Part shown: piece by piece, positions 7,397 through 13,081 of the stretch
Layout of the letters: each line of letters starts with the position of its first letter
Numbering within the stretch: the first letter of the stretch is position 1
NCBI RefSeq assembly: GCF_000621805.1
Contig: NZ_JHXH01000004.1
Coordinates: 1-64,000, forward strand
Length of the DNA: 64,000 nucleotides
From: Ruminococcus sp. FC2018
GTDB lineage: Bacteria; Bacillota; Clostridia; Oscillospirales; Ruminococcaceae
Direction of reading: 5' to 3'
Made by a program: the position numbers and the translations under genes
Notes under the pieces: generated by a model
Database searches by the model: none
What the model was told of the DNA's origin: nothing
What the model saw: the letters and a program-made list of their open reading frames with translations, nothing else

Positions 7397-7721
7397 AAGC
7401 CTCCTGGGAGCAGCAGCAAATGGCAGCATAACGGCATACTGTCATTGTGCCCGGCTTCAAGGGCGGTGCGGCTATGATGCAGCAGATTCAGGATCAGTAA
7501 TATAAGAAAAGGGCAATGTCCTCCCTGCGTGGAAGAGATCGCCCTTTATCATATCCAATTACTTCAAATATCAACACTCTCCAAATAGAACCTGCTGATC
7601 TTCTCGTGAGTGATCGCAGCTCTGGACCAGGTCCGGATCCAAAGCAGTATTAAAACATAAAAGGCTATTGCACATAATGATAACTGTGCAACAGCCTTTA
7701 TTTTATATGCTTTCCAAAACA
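7397..7721. other. Scrap region with gene 3'-ends and two hairpins
   Basis: There is no intact gene. On the plus strand 7438-7500 reads as a C-terminus (TVIVPGFKGGAAMMQQIQDQ, then stop), followed by a hairpin at 7509-7547. On the minus strand, 7563 to about 7640 reads as another C-terminus (WIRTWSRAAITHEKISRFYL, then ESVDI and a stop). A good hairpin AAAGGCTATTGCACA/TGTGCAACAGCCTTT follows at 7660-7704. A 9-bp inverted repeat GCCGTTATG/CATAACGGC spans 7364-7435. None of the fragments is recognised. Confidence 0.5.
7660..7704. terminator. Hairpin, probable terminator
   Basis: A near-perfect 15-bp stem (AAAGGCTATTGCACA with TGTGCAACAGCCTTT) lies downstream of the TIGR04076-like remnant on the minus strand. 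It is flanked by A and T tracts, so it could stop transcription in either direction. Confidence 0.65.
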
Positions 7722-7870
7722 TTATAGATATCCCCGCCTATGCTTCAGCACAAAGGTGTCACCGGCACTAAAGAACGGACATTTGCCGGGCTTCGGGTCT
7801 GAAGGTACTGCTCCTGCAATTCGGGGAATACTTTGGTATCCGAAACTGTTATTTTGAATTCGTACTGCAT
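7722..7870 (-). pseudogene. TIGR04076-like small protein, frameshifted
   Basis: Starting from ATG 7870 (GGAGG upstream), the frame reads MQYEFKITVSDTKVFPELQE followed by QYL. The family-like continuation DPKPGKCPFFSAGDTFVL, then a stop at 7722, is found only after a frame change. The CPFFSAGDTF piece resembles the CPxFKxGD core of TIGR04076 proteins, whose function is unknown. The C-terminal part of the usual protein is missing. It lies 15 bp after the PhzF gene and would have been the last gene of that operon. Confidence 0.5.
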
Positions 7871-7884
7871 GATATTCCTCCGTT

Positions 7885-8670
7885 TTATTTCAACTCGACC
7901 GCCAGCTCTGCCACCGAAACAAGCACGGCTTCGCCGCTGATCGCTATTCTGCCGCTGCCGAGCAGCTCACATTTCAGATGACCGCCACGCTTTGAAGCCT
8001 GATAAGCATTGATGACAGACTTTCCAAGAATCTCAGACCAATAGTCTGCTATTTGGCAGTGCGCCGAGCCGCACACAGGATCTTCGGCTATTCCGAATTT
8101 TGGGCAAAAGCTGCGTGATACACAGTCTGTTTGCGTACCTCTTGCCGTTGCATTCTGGATGCGCCCCTCGACCTTTTTGAGCATTTCCTGATCAGGGTCC
8201 ATAGTGCGTACCTGTTCTTCATTTTCAAAAACACAGATCAGATCCAGTCCGAGGACAGCCTTGACAGGTCTTACACCGAAAGCCTTTTCCATATCGTCCG
8301 TGACAGGTATCTCCCGAAGCGGATATGTGGGGAAATCCATTTTGTAAAACGAACCGTCCCGTGTAACGGTAAGCATTCCACTCATTGTTTCAAACCGAAC
8401 GGAATCGGCATCAGGCTCATAGTAATTCATTATCACAAAAGCAGAAGCCAGCGTAGCATGACCGCAAAGCTCTACCTCTGTTACAGGCGTGAACCACCGC
8501 AGATGATAATATTTTCCCTCCTTGACGATAAATGCCGTTTCCGAGAGATTATTCTCCATCGCCAATTTCATCATAGCATCTTCCGATACCCATTTATCCA
8601 TAACACACACCGCCGCCGGATTGCCCGAAAAAGGCTTGTTTGTGAATGCGTCAACAATGTATTGCTTCAT
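7885..8670 (-). CDS. PhzF-family isomerase
   Basis: This 261-residue protein of the PhzF/diaminopimelate-epimerase fold was named after the phenazine-biosynthesis isomerase; most relatives have unknown substrates. The family start is clear (YIVDAFTNKPFSGNPAAVCV), with catalytic Glu44 in NNLSETAF and ELCGHATLASA further on. The C-terminal half has DPVCGSAHC, the second-lobe motif. The length is normal or slightly short. It follows the GNAT gene by 17 bp on the same strand, in an operon of small enzymes between two recombinase remnants. No phenazine genes are nearby, so the name should not be read as pathway membership. Confidence 0.9.
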   Translation of the reverse strand: MKQYIVDAFTNKPFSGNPAAVCVMDKWVSEDAMMKLAMENNLSETAFIVKEGKYYHLRWFTPVTEVELCGHATLASAFVIMNYYEPDADSVRFETMSGMLTVTRDGSFYKMDFPTYPLREIPVTDDMEKAFGVRPVKAVLGLDLICVFENEEQVRTMDPDQEMLKKVEGRIQNATARGTQTDCVSRSFCPKFGIAEDPVCGSAHCQIADYWSEILGKSVINAYQASKRGGHLKCELLGSGRIAISGEAVLVSVAELAVELK

Positions 8671-8687
8671 GTTTATACCTCATTACT

Positions 8688-9134
8688 TTAGAACTCTGCT
8701 CCCATCAGTATGACCTCGGTTTCCTTTTTGAAGCCGTATTTAGTGTAAAACTCGGGCAGGACGCCCTCTGCGGCGGTTATAAGGTGAACGCCCGCCATAC
8801 CCTGTGCCTTAATATCTGCAAGGCACTTTTCAAGCAGTTCCTTTGCGATACCTCTGCGCTGATATTCGGGATCAACCGCAAGGTCATTGATCTCAAATGT
8901 CCTGCCGTAATGGAACAGCATTGATGTTCCCAGGATAAAGCCGACGACCTTGCCGTCGAGGACATATTCAAGACCGTAGGATTGCTTTGACTCCAACAGC
9001 TCCCGAACGTGAATGACCGCATCTTCCGGTTTCCACGGATCATTCCACGGCTCACCCGAAAAGGCTCTTGCGTATATGTCACCATAGCGCTTGATATGCT
9101 CCATAGTGATAGGCTGAATGCTATCTTTAATCAT
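8688..9134 (-). CDS. GNAT-family N-acetyltransferase
   Basis: This 148-residue acetyl-CoA-dependent N-acetyltransferase has an unknown substrate. The acetyl-CoA-binding motif A is visible as INDLAVDPEYQRRGIAKELL, with the Q-R-R-G-I-A loop, followed by the typical FYTKYGFKKE near the C-terminus. The start overlaps the upstream SRAP-like stub by 8 bp, and the PhzF gene follows 17 bp downstream. Confidence 0.88.
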   Translation of the reverse strand: MIKDSIQPITMEHIKRYGDIYARAFSGEPWNDPWKPEDAVIHVRELLESKQSYGLEYVLDGKVVGFILGTSMLFHYGRTFEINDLAVDPEYQRRGIAKELLEKCLADIKAQGMAGVHLITAAEGVLPEFYTKYGFKKETEVILMGAEF

Positions 9135-9408
9135 GATCGTCCTCCGTTATTTCTATCCTGCTGATAGCCTGAATGTTTATCCTGGACTTGTCCATGAAAA
9201 CAAGCTCCTGTGAATAGCTGTCAAATATCCGCACCACACCTTGCTTATTCGGAGCGAATACCGCTGCCATATCGGTTGGACGGATATTGCCCGACATTTC
9301 CGCCGAACGTGACATAGTGTTCCTGATCGTATTCGCAAGCGGTAGCTGCTGTGCCTTTGTGATGATCGGTGACAGCGTGGATCTTTCTGCATAGAACCAA
9401 GTACACAT
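9127..9408 (-). pseudogene. N-terminal stub of an SRAP (YedK/HMCES-like) protein fused to a foreign tail
   Basis: SRAP proteins form a thiazolidine crosslink between Cys2 and abasic sites in single-stranded DNA. Here ATG 9408 follows AAAGGAG at eight bases and gives MCTWFY with Cys2 in place. Later GNIRPTDMAAVFAPNKQG matches the family's GDIxPTD-APV block. After about residue 57 the family sequence stops, and an unrelated tail (VVRIFDSYSQELVFMDKSRI and onward) closes the frame at 93 residues; SRAP proteins are usually about 200 or more. The asparagine, glutamate and histidine residues of the active site that lie further on are missing, so the crosslinking function is probably lost. Confidence 0.6.
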
Positions 9409-9465
9409 GGGGTTCACTCCTTTCTTATTTGCTATGCTAAATCAGAATTTGCCGTTATTTGTTTC

Positions 9466-10332
9466 CTATGCCCAGATTGCCATCGCCAAAGTGCCGAAAA
9501 CGATCAGAATCAACCCGGCAAGCGCCTTTCTGCTCAACTTTTCTTTGAATACGAAATAGGAAAAAGCGACGGAAACGATAATGCTGAGCTTATCGATCGG
9601 TACGACAACGCTGACGACGCCGTTCTGTATGGAGTAATAGTAACAGAGCCATGATGCGCCTGTGGCAATCCCGGACAGAGCTATGAATACAAGTTCTTTG
9701 GAATCAGTATTTTTCAGTTCAGCACCTTTGCCTTTAACGAAAACGATCAGCCAAGCCATAACAAGAACAATACCTGTACGGATCGCCGTCCCGAGATTTG
9801 ATTCTACATCCGTTATGCCGATCTTTCCCAGAATAGAGGTCAGGGCAGCAAAAACAGCGGAACCGATCGCGTAGGGCAGCCACGTGCGCTTTGTGTCCTT
9901 TGCTTCAGTTTTCTTCTTTTCGATCATCAGAAACACGCCTGCCGCAAGAAGTGCAGTACCGATCAGCTTGACCGCCAGATGTTCTGTCTCACTGAAAAGG
10001 ATGATTGCGATAAGCACTGTCAGAATCGTGCTGGATTTATCGACGGGAACGACCTTGTTCACATCGCCGACGGACAGGGCTTTAAAATAGCAGATCCACG
10101 AGACTCCTGTCGCAAGGCCGGACAGAATTAAGAAGATGATAGATTTTGCCGATATTTCCGTGATCGTTCCAGCAGAGCCAACGATAAACACCATGATCCA
10201 GGCAAAAAGGAGTACAACGACCGTCCGCAGAGCAGTCGCCACGTCTGAATCAGTCTTTTTGATCCCGCATTTCGCAAGTATCGCCGTAAGTCCGGCAAAG
10301 AGCGCGGACAAAGCCGCCATGATCAGCCACAT
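9466..10332 (-). CDS. EamA-family (DMT) transporter
   Basis: This 288-residue inner-membrane permease has ten predicted helices made of two homologous EamA halves. The two halves visibly repeat each other: TALRTVVVLLFAWIMVFIVG against TAIRTGIVLVMAWLIVFVKG, and LSGLATGVSWICYF against LSGIATGASWLCYY. Such proteins export or import amino acids, nucleobases or other metabolites; the substrate is unknown. Its own promoter lies at 10441-10469. The next gene downstream is the SRAP stub, 57 bp away. Confidence 0.92.
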   Translation of the reverse strand: MWLIMAALSALFAGLTAILAKCGIKKTDSDVATALRTVVVLLFAWIMVFIVGSAGTITEISAKSIIFLILSGLATGVSWICYFKALSVGDVNKVVPVDKSSTILTVLIAIILFSETEHLAVKLIGTALLAAGVFLMIEKKKTEAKDTKRTWLPYAIGSAVFAALTSILGKIGITDVESNLGTAIRTGIVLVMAWLIVFVKGKGAELKNTDSKELVFIALSGIATGASWLCYYYSIQNGVVSVVVPIDKLSIIVSVAFSYFVFKEKLSRKALAGLILIVFGTLAMAIWA

Positions 10333-10405
10333 ATCTTCCCCTTATTCATTGTCATATATTCTGGTAATTCTCGTCCATCAATTATCTCTAAGATAAATTC
10401 CGATT

Positions 10406-10425
10406 TGTGCGAGCATTCTCGCACA
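10406..10425 (-). promoter_or_regulatory. Perfect 8-bp hairpin in the EamA leader, possible operator
   Basis: TGTGCGAG-CATT-CTCGCACA forms a perfect dyad 16 bp downstream of the -10 box of the EamA promoter. It could be a repressor site or an early RNA hairpin. Confidence 0.45.
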
Positions 10426-10440
10426 TTGATTATATTACCT

Positions 10441-10469
10441 ATTATACCATAATCAGCCCCGATTTTCAA
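10441..10469 (-). promoter_or_regulatory. Promoter of the EamA gene
   Basis: On the minus strand TTGAAA (10464-10469) and TATAAT (10441-10446) are 17 bp apart, with a TATGG extension before the -10. Confidence 0.8.
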
Positions 10470-10506
10470 TCCACAATACGAAAAAAACGGGAGCAACCCT
10501 GAGCGA

Positions 10507-10637
10507 GTTGTTCCCGGGGAAGAAAGATTCCGACACAAAAACTTTGTCCCTGCGATCATCGACAAGGTGACATTCAACAAGATGCAGGCTATCATAGAGC
10601 GCAAAACGTGACATAGTATGGTGACGAAAAGGTATAA
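10507..10637 (+). pseudogene. Recombinase remnant B (internal piece joined to the C-terminal end)
   Basis: The frame reads VVPGEERFRHKNFVPAIID followed by KVTFNKMQAIIERKT, nearly identical to an internal part of the recombinase at 5734-7308. A short stretch corresponding to the last eight or nine codons (VT, then a stop in place of Lys, then YGDEKV and a stop) follows directly. About 220 codons between them are deleted. The recombinase terminator and tail repeat follow. Confidence 0.85.
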
Positions 10638-10722
10638 GAAAGGCTGGTGCGTATCAGATCGCATCAGCCTCACTTTTTATGTGGGTGCAGCCGTTATGTG
10701 AACGCCCGTGACTTGGACCTGC
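10636..10722 (+). repeat. Dispersed repeat, copy B
   Basis: The terminator hairpin AGGCTGGTGCG ... CGCATCAGCCT and the following GTGGGTGCAGCCGTTATGTG block match copy A at 7309-7396. The sequences diverge after ACCTGC. Confidence 0.85.
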
Positions 10723-10750
10723 TCTCCTATCGAAAGGGGTGATTTCAGGC

Positions 10751-10855
10751 ATGAAGAGATGTAATATCGACTTCTCTTCAAGTTTGCATAAGAAAAACTT
10801 ATCTAATTTACCCGAAATCCAGATTGATTTATTTGAAAACTATGATAAACTATAA
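10751..10855 (+). CDS. Possible 34-residue small protein
   Basis: ATG 10751 is preceded by AAAGGGGTGAT at a workable distance. It opens a 34-codon frame (MKRCNIDFSSSLHKKNLSNL, then PEIQIDLFENYDKL) ending inside the -10 region of the flavodoxin promoter. The ribosome site belongs to the repeat-tail side of the junction, so this may be a chance fusion left by a deletion. It has no recognisable family. Confidence 0.25.
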   Translation: MKRCNIDFSSSLHKKNLSNLPEIQIDLFENYDKL

Positions 10856-10870
10856 TTACCAAATAAATCA
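10825..10870 (+). promoter_or_regulatory. Promoter region of the flavodoxin operon with a perfect 11-bp inverted repeat
   Basis: TGATTTATTTG (10825-10835) and CAAATAAATCA (10860-10870) are perfect inverted repeats. They flank a TATAAT at 10851-10856, whose -35 region (TTTATT) is weak and covered by the left arm. This arrangement suits control by a DNA-binding regulator. The ribosome site CGGAGG and ATG 10885 follow. Confidence 0.55.
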
Positions 10871-10884
10871 CGGAGGTAACACTT

Positions 10885-11400
10885 ATGGCTAACATTCTTA
10901 TCGTTTACTATTCACGCAAGGGCGAAAACTACTGGAACGGCGGTCTTAAAACCATCGCAAAGGGCAACACCGAGCGTGTGGCTGAGTTCATTCAGAATGC
11001 AGTGGGCGGTGATCTTTTTAAAGTAGATACCGTAAAGCCCTATTCCGAGAGCTATATGACCTGCATCGAGGAGGCAAAGCAGGAGCTTCGTGCAAAGGCT
11101 CGTCCTGAGATAAAGGCTTATCCCGACAATTTTGAAGACTACGACACTATCTTTGTGGGCTTCCCTAACTGGTGGGGAACGATGCCGATGTGTATGTTCA
11201 CACTGCTTGAAAAGTATGATCTGGCAGGCAAGACGATCATTCCTTTCTGCACCAATGAGGGCAGCGGTATGGGTTCAAGCGAGCGTGATCTTAAAAATCT
11301 CTGTAAGGGCGCAGTTGTCAAGGCCGGGCTTTCTGTTCACGGAGCAGAATCGGCAGAGAGTGAAAGCAAGGTCGCTGCGTGGGCAAAGAAATCTGTCTAA
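10885..11400 (+). CDS. Flavodoxin family protein
   Basis: This 171-residue FMN-binding protein would act as an electron carrier or an NAD(P)H-quinone reductase-type enzyme in the cytoplasm. The family start ANILIVYYSRKGENYW holds the phosphate-binding loop region in a longer variant, and GNTERVAEFI continues it. VGFPNWWGTMPMCM and PFCTNEGSGMGSS are the isoalloxazine-side loops seen in the family. The aldo-keto reductase gene starts 12 bp after its stop, so the two are cotranscribed; both are redox enzymes. Confidence 0.9.
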   Translation: MANILIVYYSRKGENYWNGGLKTIAKGNTERVAEFIQNAVGGDLFKVDTVKPYSESYMTCIEEAKQELRAKARPEIKAYPDNFEDYDTIFVGFPNWWGTMPMCMFTLLEKYDLAGKTIIPFCTNEGSGMGSSERDLKNLCKGAVVKAGLSVHGAESAESESKVAAWAKKSV

Positions 11401-11412
11401 GGAGGAACTATT

Positions 11413-12264
11413 ATGAATTACATTACTTTGAATGACGGCAACAAGATCCCAGCGGTAGGTTTCGGCGTGTTCATGATCCCTGCCGACGGCTCGACATACA
11501 AGGCAGTGCTTGAAGCGCTGAAGGTCGGCTACCGCCACATTGACACGGCTGCCGCATATTTCAACGAAGCGGAAGTCGGCAAGGCTGTCCGTGACAGCGG
11601 AATTACCCGTGAGGAGATCTTCGTCACGAGCAAGCTGTGGCTTCAGGACTACGGCTATGAAGCTGCTAAGAAAGGCATTGATGCGTCGCTTTCCAAGCTG
11701 GGTCTTGACTATATCGACCTCTATCTGCTCCACCAGCCTTATGGCGATGTGGCAGGTGCGTGGAAGGCTCTTGAAGAAGCAAAAGCACAGGGTAAGATAC
11801 GTTCTATCGGTGTCAGCAATATGACACCAAAGCTCTACACCGAACTGACTGCTGATTTTGCAACAAAGCCTGCGGTAAATCAGGTTGAATGCAATCCGCT
11901 TTTCCAGCAGAAGGCTCTGCGAGAGGTGCTTGCAAAAGACGATGTAAAGCTAGAAGCGTGGTATCCCCTCGGTCACGGTGACAAGTCACTGCTTAAAAAC
12001 CCGGCGATCACAGCACTTGCTGAAAAGTACGGTAAGAACGCAGGACAGATCATTCTGCGATTTGAGGTGCAGGAGGGCTTTATCGTTCTGCCGAAGTCCA
12101 CAAATCCCGAGCGTATCAAGGGCAACATCGACATTTTTGACTTTGAACTGACCGCTGAGGAAATGGATACTATCCGTGCGCTCGATACAGGCAAGGGTTC
12201 CCACGATCCCGAAGCTCCGGGTGTTGGCGAAATGCTGCTGAACAATTACAAAATTCATGACTGA
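11413..12264 (+). CDS. Aldo/keto reductase
   Basis: This 283-residue NADPH-dependent reductase of aldehydes and ketones has a TIM-barrel fold. The catalytic tetrad is complete: Asp44 in YRHIDTAAAY, Tyr49, Lys74 in VTSKLW and His107 in YLLHQPYG. The cofactor-binding end is seen in VLPKSTNPERI. GAGG lies before ATG 11413. It is the second gene of the flavodoxin operon, and the following NTF2-like gene overlaps or abuts it. Confidence 0.93.
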   Translation: MNYITLNDGNKIPAVGFGVFMIPADGSTYKAVLEALKVGYRHIDTAAAYFNEAEVGKAVRDSGITREEIFVTSKLWLQDYGYEAAKKGIDASLSKLGLDYIDLYLLHQPYGDVAGAWKALEEAKAQGKIRSIGVSNMTPKLYTELTADFATKPAVNQVECNPLFQQKALREVLAKDDVKLEAWYPLGHGDKSLLKNPAITALAEKYGKNAGQIILRFEVQEGFIVLPKSTNPERIKGNIDIFDFELTAEEMDTIRALDTGKGSHDPEAPGVGEMLLNNYKIHD

Positions 12265-12274
12265 TGGTGATACT

Positions 12275-12643
12275 ATGACCGACAAGGAACAGATCATACA
12301 GCTCTACAAAGAGATGTACACTGCAATGGTGAACAAGGACAGAGCAGAACTTGAACGTGTCCATGATGACAGCTTTGTGCTTGTCCACATGACAGGTATG
12401 CGCCAGCCGAAAGAGGTCTACATAAGCTCGATCATGGACGGTACGCTGAATTATTATTCTGCCGAACATGAACATATGCAGGCGGAGATCAATGGTGATA
12501 CTGCTGTGCTTATCGGAAAAAGCAAAGTCACGGCTGCGGTATTCGGAGGCGGAAAGCATACCTGGCGGTTACAGCTTAGGTTTCAGCTTGTGAAGAAAAA
12601 CAGCGAGTGGCGCTTTGCACTTGCGAGCGCCTCGACCAATTGA
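12275..12643 (+). CDS. NTF2-like (SnoaL/DUF4440) protein
   Basis: This 122-residue protein has the cone-shaped NTF2-like fold, predicted from the helix-rich start (EQIIQLYKEMYTAMVNKDRA, then ELERVHDDSFVLVHMTG) and the following strand-rich half. Such proteins are often small isomerases or hydrolases of unknown substrate. ATG 12275 is preferred because of the upstream GGTGAT. An in-frame ATG at 12257 would overlap the reductase stop and is possible. It is the third gene of the operon. Confidence 0.75.
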   Translation: MTDKEQIIQLYKEMYTAMVNKDRAELERVHDDSFVLVHMTGMRQPKEVYISSIMDGTLNYYSAEHEHMQAEINGDTAVLIGKSKVTAAVFGGGKHTWRLQLRFQLVKKNSEWRFALASASTN

Positions 12644-12649
12644 GGTGAT

Positions 12650-12856
12650 ATGATGCTAAAACAGATACGCTATTTTCAGTCGGTGGTGCAGCTTGGCAGC
12701 TTCACAGCTGCCGCAGAGGAGCATTTTATTTCGCAGTCTGCGATCTCACAGCAAATAAAGGCTCTTGAAAAGATCGCAGGTCCCAACAGCAACGCTTCGG
12801 TAATTCCGGCGGCTAAGGGTCCGAAGATCACTCCGCCTATCAAGGACGACAAATAA
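12650..12856 (+). pseudogene. LysR-type regulator reduced to its helix-turn-helix and fused to a foreign tail
   Basis: The first 41 residues are a LysR DNA-binding head (LKQIRYFQSVVQLGSFTAAA, then HFISQSAISQQIKALEK). The wing and the whole effector domain (normally about 250 more residues) are absent. Instead the frame continues with GPNSNASVIPAAKGPKITPP and stops after 68 codons, close to a terminator. This looks like a deletion that joined the 5' end of a LysR gene to the 3' end of another gene. The short head alone might still bind DNA weakly, but no regulation is expected. Confidence 0.75.
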
Positions 12857-12882
12857 GCCTTGATACATAATAACGGATACAC

Positions 12883-12918
12883 AGGCTTCTCTGTTTTCAC
12901 GGAGAAGCTTTTTATTTA
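12883..12918 (+). terminator. Intrinsic terminator
   Basis: GCTTCTCTG-TTTTCA-CGGAGAAGC is followed by TTTTTATTT, 30 bp after the LysR stub. Confidence 0.75.
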
Positions 12919-12972
12919 TATTACGATAGTTAAAACAATAGATTTATTATTTTTGTTTTTAATATTAAATAG

Positions 12973-13001
12973 TTGACTTTTAGAAACAAAAGTGTTATAA
13001 T
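12973..13001 (+). promoter_or_regulatory. Promoter of the S41 peptidase gene
   Basis: TTGACT and TATAAT have 17-bp spacing. AGGAGGAG precedes ATG 13082. Confidence 0.85.
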
Positions 13002-13081
13002 GATGTCGGGCGAATACTCTCTAAAAAATGCCGATGTTGTAAAAATATGGGCGTTAATAACAGAATCAGGAGGAGAAAAAG

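Noticed and set aside
8131-8924. Open frames on the plus strand across the PhzF and GNAT genes
   Set aside because: They are antisense shadows with no ribosome sites; the minus-strand genes have clear family motifs.
12676-12900. Minus-strand frame with a membrane-helix look (GGVIFGPLAAGITEALLLG), reminiscent of ECF transporter S components
   Set aside because: Its start falls inside a terminator hairpin that serves the plus strand. The LysR head on the plus strand is a firmer reading, and the shadow is probably chance or part of a remnant.
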